Source: Phenylobacterium sp. (GTDB taxonomy: Bacteria > Pseudomonadota > Alphaproteobacteria > Caulobacterales > Caulobacteraceae). Taken from it: a stretch of 64,000 nt of DNA. Positions 40,450 through 48,695 of this stretch are shown piece after piece. The translations under genes were made by a program, and so were the position numbers. Every line of letters begins with the position of its first letter. Positions within the stretch are counted from its first letter, which is position 1. The notes under the pieces are model-generated. The model had not been told where the DNA came from, made no database searches, and worked only from the letters and a program-made list of their open reading frames with translations. The stretch covers positions 1 through 64,000 of the forward strand of contig NZ_SCVD01000007.1 in NCBI RefSeq assembly GCF_004297125.1. The letters are read 5' to 3'.

Positions 40450-41784
40450 CAAGATCTCGGCGCCCAGGCCGCGCATCATGCCGACGAAGCCCGGGAAGCT
40501 GGTGGCGATCATGCCGGGCTCGTCCACGCTGACCGGCTCCTCGGCCGCCAGGCCCAGGATCAGGTGCGACATGGCGATGCGGTGATCGCCGTGGGTGGTG
40601 ACCCCCGCGCCGCCGCCCACCAGGTGGTTGCCGCGCTTGGCGCCGATCACGGTCAGCGTCTCCGGCTCTTCCTCGACGCCGATCCCGCAGGCGGCGAGGC
40701 CGGCGGCCATGAGCGCGATGCGGTCGCTTTCCTTCACGCGCATCTCGCCGATGCCGCGCATGACGGTCTTGCCCGAGGCGAACGCCGCCGCCACGGCCAG
40801 GATCGGATATTCGTCGATCATCGAGGGCGCCCGCTCGGGCGGGACCTCGACGCCCTCCAGCTCGGAATGCCGCGCGGTGACGTCGGCGACGGTCTCGCCG
40901 CCTTCGTCGCGGACGTTGGTCACCGAGATGTCGGCGCCCATCTCGCCCAGGGTCTCCAGCAGGCCGATGCGCAGCGGGTTCAGCAGCATGCCCTGCACGG
41001 TGACCTCGGATCCCGGCGTCACCAGGGCCGCCACCAGCGGGAAGGCCGCCGAGGACGGGTCGCCCGGCACGTGGATCTTGGTCCCGCGCAGCTTCTGGCC
41101 GCCCGGCAGCACGATGCGGCGCCCGGCGCCCGCCCCTGTTGCATCGAGGGGGCGCACCTCGACCTCGGCGCCGAAGCCGCGCAGCATGCGCTCGGTGTGG
41201 TCGCGGGTGGCCTCGGGCTCGATCACCTCGGCCCCGCCCTCGGCGTGCAGTCCGGCCAGCAGCACCGCCGACTTCACCTGGGCCGAGGGCTCCGGCAGGG
41301 TGTAGGCGATGTGGCGCAGGTTCCCGCCCCTCAGGGTCAGCGGCAACCGCCCGCCGGCCCGGCAGATCCAGGTCGCACCCATCTCGCCCAGCGGCTTCAG
41401 CACCCGGTTCATCGGCCGGCCACGCAGCGAGCTGTCGCCCGTGAAGGTGGCCGCCATGTCGAAGCCCGCCGCCGCGCCCATGATCAGGCGCACGCCGGTG
41501 CCGGCGTTGCCGCAGTCGACGACGTCGGCGGCCTCGGAGAAGCCGCCCCGGCCCTCGACGCGCCACTCGCCCTCCCCCAGACGCTCCACGCCGGCGCCGA
41601 AGGCGGCCATGGCCGCGGCGGTGCGCTTGACGTCGTCGCCTTCGAGCAGGCCTTCGATCTCGGTCACGCCGGTGGCCAGGGCGCCCAGGATGAGGGCCCG
41701 GTGGCTGATGGACTTATCCCCCGGAGCGCGGACGGTCCCTCTCAAGGGACCCGCGCGCCTGGCGGTCAGGTGGGCCGCCGTCAT
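40402..41784 (-). CDS. aroA: 3-phosphoshikimate 1-carboxyvinyltransferase (EPSP synthase), class II type
   Basis: 460-residue shikimate-pathway enzyme. Motifs: [69 protein letters not shown] and GDHRIAMS. Overall it resembles the CP4-type class II enzymes. At the position where CP4 has Ala in GNAATG it reads GNAGTG (Gly), so tolerance at that site is not expected from this residue. The last 14 or so residues ([14 protein letters not shown]) are coded inside the repeat and look like a chance extension. Confidence 0.95.
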   Translation of the reverse strand: MTAAHLTARRAGPLRGTVRAPGDKSISHRALILGALATGVTEIEGLLEGDDVKRTAAAMAAFGAGVERLGEGEWRVEGRGGFSEAADVVDCGNAGTGVRLIMGAAAGFDMAATFTGDSSLRGRPMNRVLKPLGEMGATWICRAGGRLPLTLRGGNLRHIAYTLPEPSAQVKSAVLLAGLHAEGGAEVIEPEATRDHTERMLRGFGAEVEVRPLDATGAGAGRRIVLPGGQKLRGTKIHVPGDPSSAAFPLVAALVTPGSEVTVQGMLLNPLRIGLLETLGEMGADISVTNVRDEGGETVADVTARHSELEGVEVPPERAPSMIDEYPILAVAAAFASGKTVMRGIGEMRVKESDRIALMAAGLAACGIGVEEEPETLTVIGAKRGNHLVGGGAGVTTHGDHRIAMSHLILGLAAEEPVSVDEPGMIATSFPGFVGMMRGLGAEILDSSPPEQRERAERAG

Positions 41785-41909
41785 CTGCAGAAAACGCCTC
41801 CGGGATAGGGGAAATGCCGAGCGCGGATGCTTTGACAGCCGCCTTCCCGCGTGGCAAGGGACGCCGCCTTTCCGCGCAAACCACAGACATTTTTAGAGGG
41901 TCGCCGCCT

Positions 41910-42362
41910 TTGGCAAATCCCGAACTGGGCACCAAGCAAATCTGCCCGAACTGCCAAGCCAAATTCTACGACCTCGGCAAGCGCCCGGCCCACTGCCCGA
42001 AGTGCGCCACCGAGTTCGATCCCGACGAGGCCGTCCGCAACCGCCGCGTCCGTGCCCGGACGATCGTGCCTGAGGACGATCAAGTCGAGGATCAGGTCGT
42101 CGAGAAGGAAGCCGACGAGGACGAAGAAGAGGAAGAGGCGGCGACGCCCGAACTCGACGAAGTCGCCGACGAGCCGCCGCTGGTCACCGACGACGACGAG
42201 GCGGACGAGCCCGCCGCCGTCTCCGAGGACCTGGGCGAGTTCGCCGACGAGGAGGAAGTCGAGGAAGACGACGCCGACGTCCCATTCCTCGAGGACGAGG
42301 AAGACGACGAGTTCGACGAGACCGAGATCGACGGTCTGCCGGGCGAGGACGACGACCGCTAG
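41910..42362 (+). CDS. TIGR02300-family acidic zinc-ribbon protein
   Basis: 150 residues from a TTG at 41910 with GAGGG eight bases upstream (MANPELGTKQICPNCQAKF). A zinc ribbon (CPNC ... CPKC, residues about 12-33) is followed by a long, extremely acidic tail with E/D runs. It is a common alphaproteobacterial family of unknown function. It is divergent from aroA and next to tRNA-Ala. Confidence 0.88.
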   Translation: MANPELGTKQICPNCQAKFYDLGKRPAHCPKCATEFDPDEAVRNRRVRARTIVPEDDQVEDQVVEKEADEDEEEEEAATPELDEVADEPPLVTDDDEADEPAAVSEDLGEFADEEEVEEDDADVPFLEDEEDDEFDETEIDGLPGEDDDR

Positions 42363-42523
42363 GACCAAGGTTTGCGAGGCCGGGAGACCGGCTTCGCGAC
42401 CTTCTTTGGCGGTGCGCGGCGCCTGCGACGAAAAAAGCCTGAATGCGGGCTTGATCGCAGGAACCGCTTTGAATAGGTTCCGCGCCTTCCTGGGGGGCCA
42501 GCCTCTCCGGAAGACCCGACCTC

Positions 42524-42599
42524 GGGGCTATAGCTCAGCTGGTAGAGCGCTTGAATGGCATTCAAGAGGTCAGCGGTTCGACTCCGCTTAGCTCCACCA
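42524..42599 (+). tRNA. tRNA-Ala (anticodon GGC)
   Basis: 76 bases with encoded CCA. Acceptor GGGGCTA pairs with TAGCTCC (one G-T). The anticodon stem CTTGA/TCAAG encloses ATGGCAT, giving GGC. T-arm: AGCGGTTCGACTCCGCT. It reads GCC alanine codons. Accessory DNA begins just downstream, so it is a candidate integration site. Confidence 0.97.
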
Positions 42600-42603
42600 T
42601 GGA

Positions 42604-42635
42604 GGCCCCCAGTAACCCACTGGGGGCCTTCACCA
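42604..42635 (+). terminator. Intrinsic terminator of tRNA-Ala
   Basis: GGCCCCCAGT and ACTGGGGGCC form a perfect 10-base-pair stem with a five-base loop, followed by TTCACCATTTT. It begins four bases after the tRNA CCA. Confidence 0.85.
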
Positions 42636-42886
42636 TTTTCAGGCAAGCGCCTGAGCGCGCATACCAATCCTACGAAAGCCGAGCCGGGCTGGGTACCACC
42701 GGGGTACCACTTGCAGTCTGCCACTGCCCGGCGTTTCGCCGCGTTCCACGCAGCGTCAGGTGTTTCGCCGGCGCCACGCCAAAGACTGGCCTGCCCGAAG
42801 CGCAGCCTGGCGGAAGGGGGGTAAGGTTACGTATCGACGGACGATCGTGATCGCGGCGATGATGTCGCCGGCACGGAGACCCGTAG

Positions 42887-43123
42887 ATGCCCAATGCCCC
42901 AGCGTCCGATATCGAGTCCGCAAAGCGGCTCTACAGCAACCTCGTCAGGGCCGTTCTTGATCTTGCCGCGGACTGTCCCGAGAGCCGCCACGTCGTCGCG
43001 CTCGCCATCATCGTCGACGCTTTCCACGACGACATTCTGCGCCCGCTCGAATGTGGGCGCCGGGCGGGACGGCCGACCCTGGTCGAGACCGACCAGGTCG
43101 CGGGTGACCGCAAGCTCCACTGA
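42887..43123 (+). CDS. Small hypothetical protein at the start of the accessory region
   Basis: 78 residues (MPNAPASDIESAKRLYSNLV ... HVVALAIIVDAFHDDILRPLE). The composition is protein-like, with an amphipathic helical core and acidic/hydrophobic periodicity. No family was recognised. It is the first likely gene after tRNA-Ala. The lack of a strong ribosome-binding site keeps confidence moderate. Confidence 0.45.
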   Translation: MPNAPASDIESAKRLYSNLVRAVLDLAADCPESRHVVALAIIVDAFHDDILRPLECGRRAGRPTLVETDQVAGDRKLH

Positions 43124-43234
43124 CGTCGGGTCTGCGGCACGCGTCTGCGGAGTTCTCGGCGAACCGAGGCGGTCTCCCGGCTCTCGGCGCGGGAAGTCCA
43201 CCGGCAATGTGCATAGGTCGGCGGCTTTTCCAGA

Positions 43235-43251
43235 CATGTGCGACGCACATG
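43235..43251. promoter_or_regulatory. 17-base palindrome upstream of fic
   Basis: CATGTGCG-A-CGCACATG is a perfect palindrome. It lies between two imperfect copies of an ATGTGCATAGG / ACATGCATAGG motif about 40 bases apart. This is typical of a dimeric repressor site, but the regulator is unknown. Confidence 0.4.
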
Positions 43252-43310
43252 CATAGGAAGCGGCGACTTTCTTGACGCGTCCAGCCGGCATGTAGGGAAC
43301 TTCGACGAGG

Positions 43311-43361
43311 TCTATACACGTCCTCCGATTATGTATAGAAAATCGCCAAATCCTATACAGG
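43311..43361. promoter_or_regulatory. Operator-like TCTATACA repeats upstream of fic
   Basis: TCTATACA (43311-43318) and its inverted copy TGTATAGA (43332-43339) are separated by 13 bases. A further CCTATACAG copy lies at 43352-43360, ending about 10 bases before the fic ATG. This would place a regulator across the fic promoter and start. The Fic protein's own C-terminal winged helix is one candidate binder (inference). Confidence 0.5.
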
Positions 43362-43371
43362 TCGGTTCCGA

Positions 43372-44463
43372 ATGGCCTTGGTCGCCAGCCACGTCCCACC
43401 GCTCCTGCCACTGTCCGTGGACCTGGAGACCAAGCGGGTCCTCAAGAAGCTCGCCACTGCACACCGCGCCTTGGCGGAGCTGAAGGGCGCGGCCGGCCTT
43501 GTGCCGAACGAGGCGATCCTGATCAACACGCTCTCGCTGCAGGAGGCGAAGGACAGCTCGGCGATCGAGAACATCATCACGACCCACGACGACCTCTATC
43601 GCAGTGACGACATGGCCAACCGGTTCACGAGCGTCGCGGCGAAGGAGGTCTACGCCTACGCGCGCGCGATGAGGGAAGGTTTCGACACGGTCCGCGCGAC
43701 GGGGCTGATCACCATCAACGACATCCTGGCCATGCAGGCGACCCTGGAGCGCAATCAGGCGGGCTTTCGCCGCCTCCCCGGCACCGCCCTGAAGAACGAC
43801 AAGACCGGGGAAGTGGTCTTCACGCCGCCCCAAAGCTACGAAGAGATCGCGCCGCTGATGGCGAACCTCGAGCGCTTCATCAACGGCGAGGACACGCTCG
43901 ACCTTGATCCTCTCGTGAAGATGGCCGTGATCCATCACCAGTTCGAGACCATCCATCCCTTCTACGACGGGAATGGCCGGACCGGACGGATCCTGAACAT
44001 CCTCTATCTGGTGAAGGAGGACCTGCTGGGCACGCCGGTGCTCTACCTCTCGCGCTACATCAACCAGCACAAGGCCGACTACTATCGCCTGTTGCAGGCG
44101 GTCCGGACCGATGGCGTCTGGGAAGAATGGCTCATCTACATGCTGGACGGGGTCGAGCAGATGGCCGGCCAGACGACGCGGCTCGTCCATCGTATTCGCG
44201 ACCTGATGCTCGACCACAAGGTGCGGCTGCGGCGTGAGCTCCCGCGCATCTACAGCCAGGATCTGCTGAACAACATGTTCAGCCACCCCTACAGCAAGAT
44301 CGCCTTCGTCGAGCGCGATCTCGGGGTCAGCCGCATCACCGCGACACGCTACCTCGACGAACTTACGCGGATCGGCCTGATGCGAAAGCACAAGATCGGC
44401 CGCGAGAGCTACTACATGAACCGGGCGCTGCTGGACCTCCTGGGGAATATCCAAGCCGTCTAA
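43372..44463 (+). CDS. fic: Fic-family AMP transferase with C-terminal winged helix
   Basis: 363 residues. The inhibitory motif (S/T)xxxE(G/N) is present as SSAIEN (residues 62-67), N-terminal to the Fic core. This makes it a class II Fic protein that is normally self-inhibited. The active motif HPFYDGNGRTGR starts at His195. The C-terminal part (about 280-363; VSRITATRYLDELTRIGLM) is a winged-helix DNA-binding domain, as in Fic/DOC regulators. It may AMPylate a host target and regulate its own gene. It is preceded by an operator-like array and stands alone. Confidence 0.92.
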   Translation: MALVASHVPPLLPLSVDLETKRVLKKLATAHRALAELKGAAGLVPNEAILINTLSLQEAKDSSAIENIITTHDDLYRSDDMANRFTSVAAKEVYAYARAMREGFDTVRATGLITINDILAMQATLERNQAGFRRLPGTALKNDKTGEVVFTPPQSYEEIAPLMANLERFINGEDTLDLDPLVKMAVIHHQFETIHPFYDGNGRTGRILNILYLVKEDLLGTPVLYLSRYINQHKADYYRLLQAVRTDGVWEEWLIYMLDGVEQMAGQTTRLVHRIRDLMLDHKVRLRRELPRIYSQDLLNNMFSHPYSKIAFVERDLGVSRITATRYLDELTRIGLMRKHKIGRESYYMNRALLDLLGNIQAV

Positions 44464-44681
44464 GCCCAGAGCCCGACCCAAGGCTCACATTTCAACGGGT
44501 CTATTCCGCGCGCCTCTCGCGAGCACGGAAGCGAACGAGAAGCGCTTGCGGCTGAAATGGACTCGACCTTGATCTGCGCACCCTGAGGCGTCGGCATGAG
44601 CTCGACACGCAACCTCTGAGGGCAGCCAACTTCGCGCGAAGCCTCCACCCGACGACAGTGCATATGGCAGGCGGTTGGGGC

Positions 44682-46007
44682 TTAGCGCTCGAGACCGCTG
44701 GATCGAACCGACGTCCCGATCTGAGCGCCCCTCGGCCCTGCGGCCAGGTCGATCGTCTTGCCGAGCTCCGGGAGCTGCTGCGCGAACGCGAGACGCGCGT
44801 AGTGCTCGACCCCGTCCCGGTCGCGCACGATGACCCACGCCGCCCCGCCCAGCTCATCGTGCGTGCCACGGCCGACAACCCGGCCGCGCACCCGCCCAGC
44901 GCCAAGTTCCCGGACGGTGCGCCCCGTCTCGAGACGCCGCTGGTGAAGGGTTCGGATGATGTCCTGGCGCAGCTGAAGGCCGCGCAGGCGCGGCTCCATC
45001 TCGTCATGTAGTCGATACCGCTGCCCGACCCGCGCCGCGAGGCCCAGCGCTTCCAGTTTGCGGAGCCGGCCGCGTGTCAGGGCCGCCCAGGCATCGCTCC
45101 CACCGACACCGTCGTCGACCATCCGCTGCTCGTCGGCGGCCTGCTCCAGTCGGCGGTCGAAACCAGTAAAGCGATCGGCTTGGGTCTCGCGCCAGATGCG
45201 GCGCTCCGCTTCGGCCCGGGACAGATCGCCCAGCCGCTCGTGGGCGATTTCCTGGGCCCGAGCCCGGAAGCCGTAGCCCATGTAGTCCCGGGGAATTACG
45301 AGGTCTCGGCCATTGGCCTTGCGGCCCCGCACGACGACGTGGGCATGCGGCTGGTCGGTGTCGAAGTGGCAGGTCCCCACCCAGGCCAAGTCCGGCTGGC
45401 CGAGATCCGCGCTCACCCGGCGCATGACCTCGCGCGTGTAGTCGCGAAGGTCGGCGATCCGGTCGCCGTGCTCCGGCGAAATGATGAAACGGAAGTGGTG
45501 GCGGTCGGCGCCCCAGCCGTCCGTGATCTGCGCAGCGTCGACGCCGTCCTCGGCGCGGTCGAAGAACTCCGGACGCTCGCCGTCGGCCCCGGCGCCGGCG
45601 CGGCCGAGATAGGCCAGGTGCTTGCTCAAGGCCTCACCGCGCAGGGCGCCCTGTCCGGTGTGCCGGGAGACCAGACCCTTGACGATGACGCGCTGGCGCA
45701 CATCCAGACGGAAGGCGCGGCCCGACCGCTTCTGCGCCGTCCTGAGCACGCCGGCGCGGTCGCCGAGCGCGAAGAGGCGGGACGCGGCCAAGCGTTTCAT
45801 CATACCCAGCCGGACGCCATTACGATCCGCCTTCAGGGTCCGCGGCAGGCGTGCGATCCGGCCGCGATCCGGTTCACCGTCGTGCGCCTCAAGACGCGCC
45901 TGCATGGCTTGGCGGACCTTCATCGGAAGTCTTCGACCTTCAGGCTGAGGCCGCGCGTCATCGCAAGTCGTCCGATCGCGTCGTCGCGCCGCTAACCGTC
46001 TGAACAA
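44682..46007 (-). CDS. Relaxase/mobilisation protein, VirD2-like with DUF3363-type region
   Basis: 441 residues from a TTG at 46007; an ATG at 45923 is an alternative. The core matches plasmid/ICE relaxases of the DUF3363 group: KHLAYLGRAGAG, RHHFRFIISPEHG, WVGTCHFDTDQPHAHVVVRG (metal-binding HxH), DLVIPRDYMGYGFRARA and VGRGTHDELGG. Related proteins usually extend well past 550 residues, so the C-terminal part appears truncated. It is the main evidence that this region derives from a conjugative or mobilisable element. Confidence 0.82.
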   Translation of the reverse strand: MFRRLAARRRDRTTCDDARPQPEGRRLPMKVRQAMQARLEAHDGEPDRGRIARLPRTLKADRNGVRLGMMKRLAASRLFALGDRAGVLRTAQKRSGRAFRLDVRQRVIVKGLVSRHTGQGALRGEALSKHLAYLGRAGAGADGERPEFFDRAEDGVDAAQITDGWGADRHHFRFIISPEHGDRIADLRDYTREVMRRVSADLGQPDLAWVGTCHFDTDQPHAHVVVRGRKANGRDLVIPRDYMGYGFRARAQEIAHERLGDLSRAEAERRIWRETQADRFTGFDRRLEQAADEQRMVDDGVGGSDAWAALTRGRLRKLEALGLAARVGQRYRLHDEMEPRLRGLQLRQDIIRTLHQRRLETGRTVRELGAGRVRGRVVGRGTHDELGGAAWVIVRDRDGVEHYARLAFAQQLPELGKTIDLAAGPRGAQIGTSVRSSGLER

Positions 46008-46204
46008 ATACCGGAAAGCGGAACGCCAAAATACTCTTTTATCTTGCCCTCCAGACCAAAAACGCCCGGCACATCAACAATGATCAATCGCAAACAACTT
46101 GAGACAATCAGTATCCGGCACCCCGACGCTTGGCTGATGTACGCCGAGTCGGGTCGGTATTGTCGTCTGGCCTTCGGTCCCGCCCCCTCAACCCGACGAC
46201 CAAA

Positions 46205-46239
46205 CGAAGAAAAGCCCGCCCGGCCGAAGCCAAGCGGGC
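46205..46239 (-). terminator. Intrinsic terminator of the DUF2493 gene
   Basis: On the minus strand an 11-base-pair stem with a TTCG loop (arms at 46229-46239 and 46214-46224) is followed by TTTTCTT. It lies about 20 bases past the stop codon. Confidence 0.88.
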
Positions 46240-46260
46240 AAGGGAGAAGAGAGGTTGGGT

Positions 46261-47193
46261 CTAGGCCGCCTTGGCCAGGATCGCCACGTGCCGGACGCCG
46301 CGCGCCGTGGCCTGCTGCGCCAGATTTAGCGCCGGTCCGAACGGATGCGAGCGTTCCGCCCGGCCGAGCTCCAGCGACTGCGCCAGGGTCAGGCAGCAGG
46401 TTGGCTCCAGGGCCAGCAGATCATCGTTGGCTCGGAACGGCGCCGCCTTCCCGTGCCGATCGAAGTCCGCCCGCGCGAGCACGAGCGTCACCGACTTCTG
46501 CTGCGCCCAGCGTATGGCGATCCGCTCCGCGCCCTTGGCTCCTGTCGTGGCCAGCGCCATGTCCGGCCACTCCGACTTGGCCCAGTTCAGGGCGTCGAAG
46601 ATCCGCTGCGCGTCCTCCGCGCTGTCGGCGAACGGCGCGGCCCGGAAGGCGACCACCGGACCGCCCGGGTCCGCCTCGCCCCGACGCCGGCGCTCCACGG
46701 CCCGGATCGCCGCCTTAGCCTCCAGCTGCGCCGCGGTCATCCGCGTGCCGCGCCGGCTGCCGCGCCACGCCGTCCAGACCTCGCCGGTCTGGGTCGTGTA
46801 GACCTCGGCTGCGGCATCGCGGACCAGCTCGGCCGCCGCCTGCGCCACGTCCGCCGCGCGCGTCACCCGCGTCGCCTCCTGCAGCTCGGTGTCGGCCAGC
46901 TCGGAACCGTCGAAGTCCCGCTCCAGCAGCCGCATCCGGTCTCGCGCCCGGTCCCCGTCGCGTTCGATCCGGCCGGCCGCCGAATGGAAGGCGCCGATCA
47001 GGCTCTCGCACAGGATGGTCTGCACATCTTCCAGGGCCGTGTCGCCGATGAGGTCGATGAGTTCGGTCATCAGCACATGGCCGAGTTGAACCAGCGCGTC
47101 CTCCGTGGGGTGCGGACGGATGTCTTCCAGGGCGGCGGCCTGGACGTCGAAGCGCGTGTCGGAGGCCGAGAAGGCATGAAGGGAGAAGGTCAT
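46261..47193 (-). CDS. DUF2493 (SLOG-like) plasmid-type protein
   Basis: 310 residues from the ATG at 47193 with GGAG ten bases upstream (MTFSLHAFSASDTRFDVQAA). The N-terminal half is a helical region seen in plasmid DUF2493 proteins. The C-terminal half (VVAFRAAPFADSAEDAQRIF ... LATTGAKGAERIAIRWAQQ) is the DUF2493 Rossmann-like domain, related to SLOG nucleotide-binding proteins. The gene is common on alphaproteobacterial plasmids and ICEs; its role is unknown. A long structured leader precedes it. Confidence 0.82.
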   Translation of the reverse strand: MTFSLHAFSASDTRFDVQAAALEDIRPHPTEDALVQLGHVLMTELIDLIGDTALEDVQTILCESLIGAFHSAAGRIERDGDRARDRMRLLERDFDGSELADTELQEATRVTRAADVAQAAAELVRDAAAEVYTTQTGEVWTAWRGSRRGTRMTAAQLEAKAAIRAVERRRRGEADPGGPVVAFRAAPFADSAEDAQRIFDALNWAKSEWPDMALATTGAKGAERIAIRWAQQKSVTLVLARADFDRHGKAAPFRANDDLLALEPTCCLTLAQSLELGRAERSHPFGPALNLAQQATARGVRHVAILAKAA

Positions 47194-47811
47194 GACGATG
47201 ACTCCAAGATGAGGTGAAGGATCGCCGTCGCGCCCATGCGCAACGACCTTTCCCCCCGCCACGTCGGGCCCCGGGGAGTCACCGGAGCGGAGCCCTGAGG
47301 GCGGAGCGGAGGGGAACGGCCGCAGGCCGTTGACGCCCTGGGTGACGTGATAGGGTTGGAGGTCGTTGTGTGGTGTGCCCCCTCAGTAGCCGAGCCCGCG
47401 AGGCGGGCCCGCCGATGCGTTCTCTAACCGCCTGCAACCAGCTGGCCGCTAACACCCGGAATTTCCGGGGAATTTCTGGCGCTTAGCTCCGGCGTCCGTG
47501 TCAGGTCAGTGCGAAGATCCCGAATCGAACATTCGGTGGTGATCTGCGCCTCGAGCGCCTGTTTCGTTCCGCGCGGGGATCGCAACGCCCAGCCTGAAGA
47601 GACCGCAGGGCTCAGAGGGCGGCCCAGGGCGCGGAGACTCCCGCGGAGGCTCCGGGAGGCGTAGCCGAGTAGAGCCCGGCCCGCAGGGGCGCGTCAGCGA
47701 ACGCCCGCTTTGCGCGCTGGACTCTATTTCCGGGTCCGACCCATGGCGGACGTTGGGCGCCACGCGCTACGGCCCTATGATCGGCGAGGATCTAAACGGC
47801 GGAGGCGGAGC
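47194..47811. other. Non-coding stretch with structured GC-rich leader and a repeat
   Basis: No convincing gene was found. On the minus strand, 47210-47350 forms a GC-rich leader of the DUF2493 gene. It contains a perfect AACGGCC-TGC-GGCCGTT hairpin and repeated CTCCGCTCCG blocks. The right part holds the repeat listed at 47631-47690. Short inverted runs occur around 47380-47480 (GAGCCCGCGAGGCGGGC; CCCGGAATTTCCGGGG). Confidence 0.5.
47631..47690 (+). repeat. Repeat copy A, upstream of the SRPBCC gene
   Basis: GCGGAGACTCCC ... GGCTCCGGGAGGCG ... GTAGAGCCCGGCCC closely matches 49837-49899 in the same orientation. Both copies sit roughly 70-130 bases before a plus-strand gene. The two share GCGGAGAC, GGCTCCGGGAG and TAGAGCCCG blocks. 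Confidence 0.6.
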
Positions 47812-48303
47812 ATGGCCGAGGCTCCCTTGGGCAATATTTCTCCATGCTCGGACGGTCGCTACACCCTGACCTTCGAACGCAATCTACTTCATGCGCAGAG
47901 CCAGGTATGGCGGGCCGTTACGTCCGAGGAGCATCTGGGCTGCTGGCTCTCTGACGCAGAAATCGAGCTTCGGCCGCACGGGCGTCTTCGCCTGAGGGGC
48001 CAATGCAACATCGATGGCGAAGTATTGGAGGTTGTGCCGCCGGCCCTGTTTAGGTGGACGTGGCCTCACCCAGAACATCCCACATCGGAGGTTCAGATAG
48101 CTGTTGCGGCCCTAGCCGAGGCAGCATCGCGCGTGACCCTTGTTCAAACTGACTTACCCAAACGCCACGTTCTTGACGTCGCGGCCGGCTGGCACACGCA
48201 TCTCGACGCCCTTCCTGCAGCAGTGCTTGGTCACCGTACGCCGTTCAAACCTGACCGTGCAGCCGCGCATTACCGCAGGTACTCGGCGACGCTTTCGGCT
48301 TGA
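47812..48303 (+). CDS. SRPBCC (START-like/AHSA1-type) protein
   Basis: 163 residues from the ATG at 47812 with GGAGGCGGAG just upstream. It begins MAEAPLGNISPCSDGRYTLTF. The motifs LLHAQSQVWRAVTSEEHLGCWL, the acidic strand and RWTWPHPEH fit the AHSA1-like branch of the START/SRPBCC superfamily, which binds hydrophobic ligands. The C-terminus HTHLDALPAAVLGH is typical. The ligand is unknown. It follows repeat copy A. Confidence 0.8.
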   Translation: MAEAPLGNISPCSDGRYTLTFERNLLHAQSQVWRAVTSEEHLGCWLSDAEIELRPHGRLRLRGQCNIDGEVLEVVPPALFRWTWPHPEHPTSEVQIAVAALAEAASRVTLVQTDLPKRHVLDVAAGWHTHLDALPAAVLGHRTPFKPDRAAAHYRRYSATLSA

Positions 48304-48695
48304 GCCCGCAAACCACCCCCCTCGGAAATTCGCCGTGTCCGCTTCTTGGTTGGAAGTGGTCGGCCGGGCGCCCCTCAAAGTCACGCGCGCAGTGCCGATG
48401 GCGCGCGGAGCGCGCGATCGAGCCTGCCTACGATCCCTGCGAGATCGGGCGCCCGGCCGTTGCGCAGCAACGGCGGATGTCGTCGTACGCAATCGTGTGC
48501 CGCTACCGTGGAGAAGGTCCAGATGTCAGGCGCATGGTTCTCTTCGAGGTCGGGCGAGCCGCCTCATCCTGGGTGGTTCGGTGGGAGTGGCGTCTCAGGG
48601 TTACACGCGCGGTCGGGGCACGCGATTGACATTGCGAGATCGCCAGACCCGTCGTCCTGACACGGACGCTTCCGCCTGGGAGCGGAAGATATAGA
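48304..48695. other. Gap next to the IS110 element, possible gene remnant
   Basis: No full gene is visible. A 50-codon plus-strand frame starting near 48477 (MSSYAIVCRYRGEGPDVRRM) reads like the beginning of a protein and stops at about 48629. It may be a remnant cut by the IS110 insertion. No terminal inverted repeat was found. Confidence 0.35.

Noticed and set aside
40402..41784. aroA as a naturally glyphosate-tolerant enzyme
   Set aside because: It resembles class II enzymes, but the key position has Gly (GNAGTG), not the Ala of CP4, so the sequence gives no support.
42359..42724. Protein-like frame across tRNA-Ala containing SRTADLL and ALYQLSYSPE
   Set aside because: This is the well-known false translation of a tRNA region on the opposite strand, not a gene.
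46044..46718. Plus-strand frame starting MINRKQLETISIRHPDAW at about 46080
   Set aside because: The first 40 codons look protein-like but the rest is antisense to the DUF2493 gene and crosses its terminator; at most a short remnant.
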